Shown here: in pieces, positions 8,299-15,429 of the stretch
Layout of the letters: every line of letters begins with the position of its first letter
Numbering within the stretch: the stretch's first letter is position 1
Source of the DNA: a virus
IMG/VR virus record: IMGVR_UViG_3300030329_001830
Location: 22,817 to 45,971 of that record
Reading direction: 5' to 3' (one strand)
Length of the DNA: 23,155 nt
Position numbers and translations under genes: made by a program
Notes under the pieces: model-generated
Databases searched by the model: none
What the model was told of the DNA's origin: nothing
Seen by the model: the letters and a program-made list of their open reading frames with translations, nothing else

Positions 8299-9195
8299 TT
8301 AACGCTTCAGGCTCATCAATCCTGCGTTAAAGATGTCTTCATCACTCATGGGAGGTTCGCTTTTTCCTGTTTCCACAGATGCGGTCCTAGGCATAGAAAC
8401 TATCTCCCTTTCTTTGATTATTGCATCCTTACGCTGCTGAACCTGTGCATTGGGTGCGTCCTTCATTTGATAAAGTTTAGCCAAATGATCAATGGTGACG
8501 TTATTTGGATTACTAGCCCAATCAACAAAACCACGTGCTTGATCAGGGGACCATCCATATGAATTAACTGCATGAGAATAAGCATTGTTACGAAGATTTG
8601 TCGTCTCCTGTTCGATCATTGCTTTTTGATAACGCTCTGCGTATTCACGCTCACGATTCTCTTCACGCTTCTCTATGTAGCCAATATACTCATCATTGAA
8701 TCTTTCTTTATCTAAACGATATTTGAAAGACACACTTTCGGGGTCATTGTACGCATCAACCTCATTGTAGTTGACTGGTTTCTCTGGTTTGACGGGTGGC
8801 TGCAATGAATTCTCTTGAACTTGCTGTCCATTAGGTTGTCCATTGGGTGGCTGTTGTTGTTGCATTGCTTGTTCACGATAGTAAGCAAGCTCTTTTTGAG
8901 TTTGCGACAACTCGCCCTTCACCTTGTCTGCCTGACTTTGCCAGTATTCAAACCTACTCGGGTCGTCTTTTGCAGGTTGTTGAGAGACTCTTTCAACACT
9001 TTCAACCTGTTGCTCTCCTACAGGTGTTTCATTGATTGTCCGTTGGGATACATCAACATCGAACATTTGTGTGTTCGTTGTATCATTACCTGCCGGAACC
9101 TCTGTTCCCATTACGGGAACCTCTGGGTTCTCTACTCCGTATCCAAATGGATCAGCATCAACTTTTATTCCAGCCTCTTGTGTTTGTTCAGTCAT
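8299..9195 (-). CDS. Probable capsid scaffolding protein
   Basis: This 298-residue protein is hydrophilic and Gln, Glu and Pro-rich, with a disordered N-terminal third. A helical region at about 80-115 (QSQADKVKGELSQTQKELAY) leads into a Q/P-rich linker. A long charged helix follows at about 155-215 (RFNDEYIGYIEKREENRERE), and the protein ends MSDEDIFNAGLMSLKR. It has no enzyme motif, signal peptide or membrane segment. The GGAG site 6 nt upstream secures the start. Its position between portal and major capsid genes, with this composition and length, is typical of phage scaffolds, which fill the procapsid and leave before packaging. A protease fusion is not seen. Confidence 0.8.
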   Translation of the reverse strand: MTEQTQEAGIKVDADPFGYGVENPEVPVMGTEVPAGNDTTNTQMFDVDVSQRTINETPVGEQQVESVERVSQQPAKDDPSRFEYWQSQADKVKGELSQTQKELAYYREQAMQQQQPPNGQPNGQQVQENSLQPPVKPEKPVNYNEVDAYNDPESVSFKYRLDKERFNDEYIGYIEKREENREREYAERYQKAMIEQETTNLRNNAYSHAVNSYGWSPDQARGFVDWASNPNNVTIDHLAKLYQMKDAPNAQVQQRKDAIIKEREIVSMPRTASVETGKSEPPMSDEDIFNAGLMSLKR

Positions 9196-9230
9196 GTTAT
9201 CTCCTTTTGCGATTTGTTTTCAGCAACCGC

Positions 9231-11417
9231 TTAATCTAAACCGACCTTTTTACTGGTTGCTTTCTTTACCTCTTCACGAAGCTTGGAAAGCTCGTCTGCG
9301 GCTCTTTCAGTATATAGCTTAGTAGCCATCTCTGCTTTAGCCTCAGCCTTTGCCAATTTTTTCTCAAATTCTTTGACCTCAACTCTCTTGCGGTCAGAAA
9401 CAGACTCTCTCTGTGCAGTTTGAAGATCTCCCTTTAATTGTTTGATCTGTTGCTGTTGTTGTTGGACCTGTCCCATTAGTTTTTGCATTTGACCCGCCCT
9501 TTCAAGAACACCTTCCATATCAGCAACGTCTGTTTGTTTTAGAACCTCTGTCTGGTCTATCAAACCAGATTTATATAGTTCCATATAATACTCGAATCTA
9601 GCCCACCTATTAGATGGTAGGGTAGACCCAGAAACAACAATAACATCGTATTTACCTACGGTGATATCGTTTATCTTAGATATTAGCTCTCCAGACACAT
9701 CATCGTAGATGTTCTGGTTTACCTTGACCTCTTTTGGTTTATTATTTGGCTGTATTAGCCTGATCGTCTTTTCTGTTTGATATACAAATTGTATCAATCC
9801 TACCACAGCTCTAGCGAGTTGATTCAATGAAGACTCAATATCGTCACGTTTTGATTTTATTCTACGCTGACCAAATTCATCCATTGCGATCGTACCTTTG
9901 AATGTCTGTGGAGCAGCACCAACATCGCCTTGCATAAATGTATATATACCTAATATTCTCTCAATATCTTGCTTTGCATCTGCTTCATTCTTATAAAGTT
10001 CATTCGGAAGAGGAACAGGACCAGCTACAATAGGCTGCCCAAGCTCAGGATCGAACTCGATCACAGCAGTTCCAGCCTTTGCCCACTCTTCTTCTAACTG
10101 TTTCTTGTTCATAGAACCACGTGGAATAAGAAGTTTTACGTTAGTAGAAGAACTTGCATGTGCAACAATAAGAGAACGTATCTTATTGATATACTCCTGA
10201 AGACCTCTTACAAGCCTTACATCACTTGTAGGATAAGGATTTCTATTATGACCATTCATAAAAGGAACAATAGGATAATCTTCTATAGGCAATACAATAG
10301 AATATAGATAAACATCACCGACAGAGATGCATTGTTTGATATTTGTATTCATGACCTTTGTTACCATGATCTTATCGCTATCTATAAGAACGCCTTTGTC
10401 GATAAAATCTAGAACGGTCGTACTATTTGGTATAGATGTAAGCGTTTCTTCTCCAGCCACAGGGACAGGTTGCCCAGACATTGGGTCCTGTTCAAGGTGA
10501 TACGTAGTACCTACAGTTTGAGATATTTGCATAAAATTACTTACATTGCTTTTATCTGTGAATATTTGCTGATCGTCTCCTGTAGTTACAATAACAGCTT
10601 TCTCTTTTCGATATTCAGCGTATTGCGGATCATTAAGAATAAGCTCACGATTCTCATATTGGTCAAATATCTTGTAATAAGGTATCTTTACCTTTGTATA
10701 TCTCTCAAATACCTCAAGTTCTCTCTCATCTTCTGCTTGAAGAAGGGAATCCTTTCTTGATTGTGGAACCACATCTTCATCGAATAATCCAAACCTGTTC
10801 TGTTCAAAATCGCTAATATGACTTGTTTCTTGTGATTCTCTAATAGCATCCTCGAATTCAGGGTATATTTCTACCAATTCTTTCTCTGTCATGCGTTTTG
10901 CAACGACAATATTAGATGAATCCCGACAGAACGGATCTTCTGCATCTGGATCAAAATAGACAGATAACGGGTCTATTGACTTTACCATGACCTCACCTCT
11001 GCCAAAATCAGCATCTGGCTTGATATAAGCCATCATCACGCCCATGCCTTTTACGTAATAATCGTCTATACAGCGTTTTAATTCTGCATTTCCTACGGAT
11101 ATATCCCATACCCAAGACATAAGATCAGAGAATATACGCCCTACTTTAGTATCTGACGTATCTCTTCCAGTGGATTGGAACTTAGGAGCGTTGGATGTAA
11201 GCATCGCTTTTGCCTGTTCAACAGAAGGATGTATCACATTAACGACCAAAGGCTCCTGTGCACGGGCACGAAGAGCGTTGACCTGTTCTTTTTTCCATTG
11301 TTTACCAGACCGAAACTCTGAATCCTCAACGGCTTGCCTTGACCAGTTCTTTCTGGCAGAGCTATAATCGTTAAATATGTCGTGAGTTAGCTGTGTCTCT
11401 GGATGTTTTTGAGGCAT
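9231..11417 (-). CDS. Portal protein (P22-type)
   Basis: This 728-residue protein is the size of P22-like portals. The N-terminal region has EFRSGKQWKKEQ (about 34-45) and a helix ending MLTSNAPKF. Then come YYVKGMGVMMAYIKPDADFG (120-139) and IDPLSVYFDPDAEDPF (148-163), the latter a hallmark segment of this portal group. The last 90 residues form a charged coiled coil with a poly-Gln run near 660-670, matching the helical barrel crown. It sits 35 nt after the large terminase, the usual order. The ATG is preceded only by a weak AAAGAA, not a clear Shine-Dalgarno site. It forms the dodecameric channel for DNA entry and exit. Confidence 0.92.
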   Translation of the reverse strand: MPQKHPETQLTHDIFNDYSSARKNWSRQAVEDSEFRSGKQWKKEQVNALRARAQEPLVVNVIHPSVEQAKAMLTSNAPKFQSTGRDTSDTKVGRIFSDLMSWVWDISVGNAELKRCIDDYYVKGMGVMMAYIKPDADFGRGEVMVKSIDPLSVYFDPDAEDPFCRDSSNIVVAKRMTEKELVEIYPEFEDAIRESQETSHISDFEQNRFGLFDEDVVPQSRKDSLLQAEDERELEVFERYTKVKIPYYKIFDQYENRELILNDPQYAEYRKEKAVIVTTGDDQQIFTDKSNVSNFMQISQTVGTTYHLEQDPMSGQPVPVAGEETLTSIPNSTTVLDFIDKGVLIDSDKIMVTKVMNTNIKQCISVGDVYLYSIVLPIEDYPIVPFMNGHNRNPYPTSDVRLVRGLQEYINKIRSLIVAHASSSTNVKLLIPRGSMNKKQLEEEWAKAGTAVIEFDPELGQPIVAGPVPLPNELYKNEADAKQDIERILGIYTFMQGDVGAAPQTFKGTIAMDEFGQRRIKSKRDDIESSLNQLARAVVGLIQFVYQTEKTIRLIQPNNKPKEVKVNQNIYDDVSGELISKINDITVGKYDVIVVSGSTLPSNRWARFEYYMELYKSGLIDQTEVLKQTDVADMEGVLERAGQMQKLMGQVQQQQQQIKQLKGDLQTAQRESVSDRKRVEVKEFEKKLAKAEAKAEMATKLYTERAADELSKLREEVKKATSKKVGLD

Positions 11418-11452
11418 ATAGTATTAAATATTCTTTAAAACTTAAATAGTAT

Positions 11453-12946
11453 TCAAGTTGTCATCCAATCAAAATGTTGATTTTTTGCAGGTTGTATGCG
11501 TTTTTCTTCCTTTTTGTCTGTCACTTTATGATACGGTGGGTATATTTTCTTCATTGCGTAGTACATTCCATCCAATAGATCATCATGCTTTGCTCGAGGA
11601 TATAATAGCATTTCATCTTTTAATTCAAGCATATCTTCTTGGAGGAAGACCTTTTTCTGTGCAAAATAGGGTTCAAGCGTTTCTAATCTGGCAGATTTGC
11701 TATTTCTTGGATTTTCTCGTATCTCAAGACCAGATATGAAAAGATTTTCCTGATCGCAACGATCCTTAACATATTCTCGTAACATCTCCTGATATCCTAC
11801 TGATTCTATCCGTACCTTTGCTGGTTTGTATATTTTAAAATATTCAATGATCTGGTCAGCAAGATTCATGGGAGTTGCCCGCTTTCTGTAATATGGGAGA
11901 ACATACCTGTTGTTTTCGTTGTCCATAGCGACAGCAACTATCGTTGAATAATCAGCCGTGCTACGTGTTGAGGATGCAGGATCAACCCCCATGAATATAT
12001 TGACCGGTACTTTTTCGTTTATCGCCTTACCATTTCGCTCTGTTATATGCAAGAATGCCTCATTCTCATCATTATAAGAGACGGTTCCTTTGTAATATTG
12101 AAAATATTTCTCTTTGAATAACTGATCCTCATCCCCGATGATCTCACAGAGATATTCACGGTAGAATACCGATACTCGGTTAATGGATTCCAGTTCTTCT
12201 TTCTTTTTTATTAAATTTTTGATAGAATGCCACTCTTCCCATAGAGATATACCCTTATCTATACTGGGAGCAAAGTGCATATTATTCCAACCTTTCATTT
12301 CTTTCAGCGTTTCTACCATACATCTTTGATGCTGCGGTGTACCAATGATGATGATACGTCCTGTCTGCGGGTCAAGGGACGGAAGGGCAGACTGTAGTAG
12401 CCATCTCAGGTTCACTTCCATTGCTTCTGCTGTTTTTGTGTTGTTCTCGTCCTCTGGATCATCCACAATGATCATGGTAGGACGCTGATTTCCCTTTTTT
12501 ATCCCCCTAAGCTGTTGTCCTGTACCTTTACAGATGATCATGGACCCGTCCTTAAGTTCTATCTCACTCTTAGCCCACTGCCTAGCAGAATGTTGTCCCC
12601 AGTATCCGAATATCGATCTAAAATTAGCAGAATAATCAAGGGTATCCTTTATGGTTCCTAGTAATTTAATAGCATGATCTTGTGTTCTGGATACCAGTAC
12701 AATAAGTTTTTGCCCCTCGTGGAACATAAGGTGATATAGAGGGAATACCCCGCCTACGATAGATGATTTAGCATGTCCACGAGGAGCTATAATGTTTATT
12801 TGCTTTTGAGAATTATCCATAAGGGACTCTGCGATCTCATAATGGAATGGAGGAGATGGCACAGAGTACATATTTGGCATGGTCACTTTACCAAATAGCA
12901 TCAGATTGCCAGATAATTTTTCTTTTATTTTATTCTGCTGGCTCAT
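11453..12946 (-). CDS. terL: Terminase large subunit (ATPase and nuclease)
   Basis: This 497-residue protein is the DNA-packaging motor. The ATPase part shows a Walker A-like APRGHAKSS (54-62), a Walker B TMIIVDDPED (157-166) and a coupling motif IGTPQ (201-205). The C-terminal nuclease part shows three acidic clusters of the RNase H-like fold: MGVDPASS (D322), VRIESVG (E381) and KHDDLLDG (D455/D456). All expected catalytic residues are present and the length is normal. The start overlaps the preceding putative small-subunit gene by 17 nt, so translation is probably coupled; only a weak GAAGAAG precedes the ATG. It docks on the portal and cleaves concatemeric DNA. Confidence 0.95.
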   Translation of the reverse strand: MSQQNKIKEKLSGNLMLFGKVTMPNMYSVPSPPFHYEIAESLMDNSQKQINIIAPRGHAKSSIVGGVFPLYHLMFHEGQKLIVLVSRTQDHAIKLLGTIKDTLDYSANFRSIFGYWGQHSARQWAKSEIELKDGSMIICKGTGQQLRGIKKGNQRPTMIIVDDPEDENNTKTAEAMEVNLRWLLQSALPSLDPQTGRIIIIGTPQHQRCMVETLKEMKGWNNMHFAPSIDKGISLWEEWHSIKNLIKKKEELESINRVSVFYREYLCEIIGDEDQLFKEKYFQYYKGTVSYNDENEAFLHITERNGKAINEKVPVNIFMGVDPASSTRSTADYSTIVAVAMDNENNRYVLPYYRKRATPMNLADQIIEYFKIYKPAKVRIESVGYQEMLREYVKDRCDQENLFISGLEIRENPRNSKSARLETLEPYFAQKKVFLQEDMLELKDEMLLYPRAKHDDLLDGMYYAMKKIYPPYHKVTDKKEEKRIQPAKNQHFDWMTT

Positions 12947-13703
12947 CTTCTTCTACAGTACGGGACATCTTCAGCGTTCTTTCTTCTTTATCAATGATAT
13001 CGCCTATGCTATTAGAAACATCTACTTGCAACATGTCTGTTGTGATCTTCTTGGTAGGTTTCATTTCCAAAAGATCCATAAAAGCATCCGATATCTTGAT
13101 CATATTCGTTACATCCTGCTTGGCTCTAGCTATATCAAGCCCTTCAAGCATGGTGTCCAGTACAGAGGAGTTGTTTATTCCTTTCTCTGACAACACCTCT
13201 TTTAACTTTTTCTCTACCATATCCTTTATTACCTGTTGTTTTAATACTCGTTTTACGGTTGCTGCCGGATCTTGCTGATCTGGGCGGTAGATCATCCCTA
13301 ATGTATTATAATCTACCTGTTTTGTGGAAGTTAATTGTCCCACATAGGCATTTACAAGGTTCTTCGTACGTGTCATCCTAGCCTCACGGTCCACCCACGA
13401 TGTAGGGTTCGCCTGAGTATAGGTATCACAAGCCTTATTCTTAAGATATTCTATCTTATTGGTATTTCCCGCCCAGTTCGCTCCATAAGCAAGTCGAATA
13501 AAGGATTTCACACGACCTTTCTTGTCCGTGTAGTCCTTTCTACCGATGCATTTGCCTACAAATCCATCATCTGACAGGGCATAGTCTCCTGTCTTGGCTA
13601 ATTTCCAATGCACGTAATCCAATCGTGCGTCCTCAGCCTCTTCAAGTGTATAGATATTATACACTTTTACATTGCCTTTTATTTTTCTCTTTAATTTATC
13701 CAT
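12930..13703 (-). CDS. Putative terminase small subunit
   Basis: This 257-residue protein directly precedes and overlaps the large terminase, the usual small-subunit position. The N-terminal half is basic (KLKRKIKGNVKV), with a compact segment around 65-85 (SFIRLAYGANWAG). The C-terminal half is helical, with LEGLDIARAKQDVTNMIKIS and AFMDLLEMKPTKK (about 185-215), resembling the end of many small terminases, then an acidic tail (VEEDEPAE). No clear helix-turn-helix signature was identified. No Shine-Dalgarno site precedes the only plausible ATG; instead a 16-nt element also found at 14127-14142 lies there. Small terminase is the best call by position; a DNA-binding packaging regulator is the alternative. 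Confidence 0.55.
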   Translation of the reverse strand: MDKLKRKIKGNVKVYNIYTLEEAEDARLDYVHWKLAKTGDYALSDDGFVGKCIGRKDYTDKKGRVKSFIRLAYGANWAGNTNKIEYLKNKACDTYTQANPTSWVDREARMTRTKNLVNAYVGQLTSTKQVDYNTLGMIYRPDQQDPAATVKRVLKQQVIKDMVEKKLKEVLSEKGINNSSVLDTMLEGLDIARAKQDVTNMIKISDAFMDLLEMKPTKKITTDMLQVDVSNSIGDIIDKEERTLKMSRTVEEDEPAE

Positions 13704-13719
13704 AGTGTAAGTACACGAG
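13704..13719 (-). repeat. 16-nt element, inverted copy of 14127-14142
   Basis: Read on the minus strand this is ACTCGTGTACTTACAC, ending one base before the ATG of the putative small terminase gene. It matches 14127-14142 (plus strand) in 15 of 16 positions. Its core GTGTACTTACAC is itself nearly palindromic, which suits a dimeric repressor or activator. Confidence 0.55.
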
Positions 13720-13729
13720 TAAGCTAAAT

Positions 13730-13760
13730 GGTATATATACTAACCTATAGTATATATACC
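13730..13760. promoter_or_regulatory. Perfect 12-bp inverted repeat, candidate operator
   Basis: GGTATATATACT at 13730-13741 and AGTATATATACC at 13749-13760 are exact reverse complements, separated by 7 nt. The repeat lies 27 nt upstream of the putative small terminase start and contains -10-like TATACT on both strands. There is no T-run, so an operator overlapping a promoter fits better than a terminator. No convincing -35 element was found. Confidence 0.55.
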
Positions 13761-13765
13761 TAGTG

Positions 13766-13978
13766 TTAATCCTTACTCTCCTCTAGTTTTGTGTTACCTA
13801 TTGGTTTATTCAAGTATTGTTCGATGATCCTGTTGGCTATTTCCAACTCAGCGTTCAATATGTCAGTTTCTTTACTGAGTTCTGTCATTTCACGCAAGAA
13901 TTCAGCCTCAGTGGTCACTTCCTGCTCCCACTTTCCAGTAATAGCATTGAACCTCTCGTATATAACCTTCTTTGACAT
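13766..13978 (-). CDS. Small hypothetical protein, first gene of the leftward operon
   Basis: This 70-residue protein starts MSKKVIYERFNAITGKWEQE and continues with a Glu-rich helix (TELSKETDILNAELEIANRI) that could form a coiled coil. No recognised family, Cys motif or membrane segment is seen. The nearest GGGGAG lies about 19 nt upstream of the ATG, too far for normal spacing. The stop is 62 nt from the next start, and the intervening DNA holds the perfect palindrome and the 16-nt element. It is therefore the first gene on the leftward side of the divergent control region. A small regulator is conceivable but not shown. Confidence 0.6.
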   Translation of the reverse strand: MSKKVIYERFNAITGKWEQEVTTEAEFLREMTELSKETDILNAELEIANRIIEQYLNKPIGNTKLEESKD

Positions 13979-14045
13979 AAGTAAATATACTAAAAAAACT
14001 CCCCAAAAAAATATATCGAGAATGTATGTGAGAGGGATGAGTTAG

Positions 14046-14107
14046 ACCCACCCCCCGTTAGTTACGGGTTAGGGTTGGAATTTAGGTTGAATTCACGGGG
14101 TGTGGGT
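14046..14107. repeat. Long GC-rich inverted repeat
   Basis: The arms ACCCACCCCCCGT (14046-14058) and ACGGGGTGTGGGT (14095-14107) pair in 12 of 13 positions around a 36-nt loop. The loop itself holds GAATT/AATTC. No T-run follows, so a terminator is unlikely. Confidence 0.65.
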
Positions 14108-14126
14108 AAAGGAGTTCGCTATGCTC

Positions 14127-14142
14127 ACTCGTGTACATACAC
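14127..14142 (+). repeat. 16-nt element, second copy
   Basis: ACTCGTGTACATACAC differs in one base from the minus-strand element at 13704-13719 and points the opposite way. The two copies bracket the small ORF at 13766-13978 and part of the control region, consistent with binding sites of one regulator. Confidence 0.5.
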
Positions 14143-14280
14143 CCACCCTGTGCACACAGCTGGCGTGCCCACGCATAGCCAGAGCCTTCGCTTGCACTCA
14201 GCCTAGCTGTCTATACTTACCCCACGCACAGGTGTGCATTGTATACTAATCCTTACTACAGGGGGAGAGTCAACTCATCT

Positions 14281-14332
14281 TTCTTACCCTTTTCTATGTG
14301 TTTATTAACTAACTTAATAAAGGAGTAATCTT
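14281..14332 (+). promoter_or_regulatory. Recurring leader cassette, copy 1
   Basis: CTTACCC plus a T-run, then GTTTATTAACTAAC and AAAGGAGTAA, ends at the ATG of the following gene. This copy has no adjacent hairpin, so the TTACCC-T block is kept even where it cannot be a terminator arm. Confidence 0.6.
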
Positions 14333-14647
14333 ATGTTACAAACACTTAAATCCATCCTTAAGGATGCTATGTGGTTATTTATTGGTACTGTCGCTACACT
14401 AGGCTACGTATCTTACAAAGCTGGTAAGCGTGTGGTAGATGACGTTCCAGAAATGATGGAATTCGCTCAGGATACTTATGGTCAGGTCAAGGACGTATTG
14501 TCCAAGGACGCTGAATGTACTGAGCCATTCCATGATCATCATGACGGTTGTCCTGAATGTCATGAACTATCATCAGAGCGTGGCTTCAAAGACACGTGTG
14601 CTTCATGTTTTGTGAAGATACGAGATATAGCGATGTTCAGATCATAA
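14333..14647 (+). CDS. Small membrane-anchored zinc-ribbon-like protein
   Basis: This 104-residue protein has one N-terminal hydrophobic segment (about 12-27, MWLFIGTVATLGYVSY) preceded by a basic residue and followed by KAGKR, suggesting an anchor. A helical linker follows, then a His-rich HDHH and two Cys pairs, CPEC (73-76) and CASC (89-92), separated by 12 residues. That spacing fits a zinc ribbon. The AAAGGAGTAA site about 5 nt upstream secures the start. It is the first rightward gene after the control region, so probably early expressed. A role at the host membrane is possible but not shown; the family is not recognised. Confidence 0.75.
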   Translation: MLQTLKSILKDAMWLFIGTVATLGYVSYKAGKRVVDDVPEMMEFAQDTYGQVKDVLSKDAECTEPFHDHHDGCPECHELSSERGFKDTCASCFVKIRDIAMFRS

Positions 14648-14658
14648 CACATATCATA

Positions 14659-14688
14659 AAGGGTAGGCTTCGGCTTACCCTTTTTTTT
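14659..14688 (+). terminator. Intrinsic terminator with UUCG tetraloop
   Basis: Arms AAGGGTAGGC (14659-14668) and GCTTACCCTT pair over 10 bp with one G-U wobble around the loop TTCG, followed by an 8-T run. It lies 11 nt after the upstream stop and overlaps leader cassette copy 2. Confidence 0.9.
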
Positions 14689-14721
14689 GGTAATTTTCAC
14701 TAACTAAAAGGAGTAATACCT
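14674..14721 (+). promoter_or_regulatory. Recurring leader cassette, copy 2
   Basis: CTTACCC, a T-run, CACTAACTAAA and AGGAGTAA precede the ATG at 14722. Here the TTACCC block also forms the 3' arm of the terminator hairpin. Confidence 0.6.
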
Positions 14722-14958
14722 ATGCAATATCCTGAATGGTATATTGAGCAACAAGCAATGATCAGAAAACGTAGAGATATGGAACGCTTGTATAATAAAG
14801 CAAGTGCGATAAATGATCATTTTATTATAAAAACTCGTGACTATGAAGAATATGTCGATGCGAATATAGCTTGGGTTATGGAAATGCACGATAATGAATT
14901 CATGCACAGCGTAGTTCGTGGAATGCGAGAATTTCTTAAATCTCCATTTACATCATGA
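14722..14958 (+). CDS. Small hypothetical protein
   Basis: This 78-residue protein (MQYPEWYIEQQAMIRKRRDM at the start) is Met, Glu and Arg-rich and probably helical throughout. It has no Cys pairs or membrane segment and no recognised family. The AAGGAGTAA site about 5 nt upstream secures the start. Its stop overlaps the ATG of a 39-residue hydrophobic ORF as ATGA, suggesting that the two are translated as a coupled pair. It lies between two terminators with that ORF, so the pair forms one transcription unit unless the terminators are leaky. Confidence 0.7.
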   Translation: MQYPEWYIEQQAMIRKRRDMERLYNKASAINDHFIIKTRDYEEYVDANIAWVMEMHDNEFMHSVVRGMREFLKSPFTS

Positions 14959-15074
14959 ATATCATACTTAACTGGTTCAATAACTTGCTTATTATCACGC
15001 TGATGACATTTTTATATGTCGGTGTGATAGTTGGCATGGCTACGGTCATTTGGTTCCTTTTTGGAGCCATTTGA
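14955..15074 (+). CDS. 39-residue single-span membrane peptide
   Basis: The ORF starts at an ATG overlapping the previous stop (ATGA) and encodes 39 residues, nearly all hydrophobic: MNIILNWFNNLLIITL, then MTFLYVGVIVGMATVIWFLF. It should form one transmembrane helix. Its 3' end lies inside a terminator hairpin (15044-15088), which constrains the last 10 codons. Such peptides in phages can be holin-like, superinfection-exclusion or host-inhibitory proteins, but nothing here identifies one. Being short and overlapping a hairpin, it could be spurious; the ATGA coupling and hydrophobic bias argue that it is real. Confidence 0.5.
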   Translation: MNIILNWFNNLLIITLMTFLYVGVIVGMATVIWFLFGAI

Positions 15075-15088
15075 CCTTACCCTTTTTT
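15044..15088 (+). terminator. Intrinsic terminator overlapping the end of a coding region
   Basis: GGTCA/TGACC (15044-15048, 15072-15076) and TGGTTCC/GGAGCCA (15051-15057, 15063-15069) pair with a 2x2 T internal loop and a 5-T terminal loop. TTACCC and six T follow. The hairpin begins about 30 nt before the stop codon at 15074. Confidence 0.75.
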
Positions 15089-15120
15089 CTGTGTTTATTC
15101 ATTAACTATAGGAGTAAAAT
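15076..15120 (+). promoter_or_regulatory. Recurring leader cassette, copy 3
   Basis: CTTACCC, a T-run, GTGTTTATTCATTAAC and AGGAGTAA precede the ATG at 15121. It closely resembles copy 1, including the GTGTTTATT element. TTACCC lies outside the terminator stem in this copy. Confidence 0.6.
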
Positions 15121-15360
15121 ATGAGAATACTAGACTATGAAGAATGGTTAGCTGTATGTAAAGACGATATAGATATTGAACTTGCTGAAAATGGTGCTGA
15201 TAGAGAAATGGACTTTGATCCTGAAGAAGAGTATTATCGAAGATATACAGAATATGGATGGTGGTGTGAAGACTATTTTGATGGTATATTAGATAAAAGT
15301 AAGGGTTCTTTGCTTTTATTGTATAACAAAATGTTTGAAAACCTTCAGGAAAATAAATAA
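15121..15360 (+). CDS. Small acidic hypothetical protein
   Basis: This 79-residue protein is strongly acidic and aromatic, with DPEEEYYRRYTEYGWWCEDY at about residues 32-51. It has no zinc motif, membrane segment or recognised family. The AGGAGTAA site about 6 nt upstream secures the start. An intrinsic terminator begins 5 nt after its stop, so it forms its own unit. Small acidic early phage proteins often bind host nucleic-acid-interacting proteins or mimic DNA; this is only a possibility here and no specific target is suggested by the sequence. Confidence 0.7.
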   Translation: MRILDYEEWLAVCKDDIDIELAENGADREMDFDPEEEYYRRYTEYGWWCEDYFDGILDKSKGSLLLLYNKMFENLQENK

Positions 15361-15364
15361 CAAT

Positions 15365-15392
15365 AAGGGTGAGTTTCGGCTTACCCTTTTTT
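15365..15392 (+). terminator. Intrinsic terminator, related to 14659-14688
   Basis: AAGGGTGAG (15365-15373) pairs with CTTACCCTT around the loop TTTCGG, with one G-U wobble, followed by a T-run. The loop and 3' arm are nearly identical to the terminator at 14659-14688, pointing to a duplicated element. Confidence 0.85.
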
Positions 15393-15429
15393 GTCCTTTA
15401 TTAACAAAACATCTAAAAAGGAGCAAAAC
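15380..15429 (+). promoter_or_regulatory. Recurring leader cassette, copy 4
   Basis: CTTACCC, a T-run, CTTTATTAACAAAAC and AAAGGAGCAA precede the ATG at 15430. The Shine-Dalgarno block differs from other copies by one base (GAGCAA for GAGTAA). Confidence 0.6.

Larger units (their letters stand above)
13979..14332. promoter_or_regulatory. Divergent GC-rich non-coding control region
   Basis: This 354-nt stretch has no credible ORF and separates the leftward and rightward genes. Its centre (about 14040-14230) is clearly GC-richer than the surrounding genes and holds CACCC/GGGTG-type repeats. A near-perfect 13-bp inverted repeat lies at 14046-14058 and 14095-14107. A hairpin at 14160-14182 has CTGGC/GCCAG and GTG/CAC arms. 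Two related stretches begin TTCGCT, near 14115 and 14187. Possible -10 sequences TATACT are at 14212 and 14242 on the plus strand, without good -35 partners. It may act as promoter region, replication origin or packaging signal; the sequence does not settle which. Confidence 0.6.

Noticed and set aside
8815-9322. Overlapping plus-strand ORFs opposite the scaffold and portal genes
   Set aside because: Several frames are open at once because of the composition of the antisense strand; none has a plausible start region or a recognisable product.
13335-13574. Plus-strand ORF inside the putative small terminase gene
   Set aside because: It is a shadow of the minus-strand gene and has no ribosome-binding site.
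14212-14247. Two TATACT sequences as rightward promoters
   Set aside because: No -35-like sequence lies at 16-18 bp from either (TTGCAC is only 14 bp away from the first), so they are mentioned only as possible -10 sites.
15391-15429. Extended TTG start for the zinc-finger gene
   Set aside because: The TTG lies inside the terminator T-run, while the ATG at 15430 has an ideal AAGGAG site.
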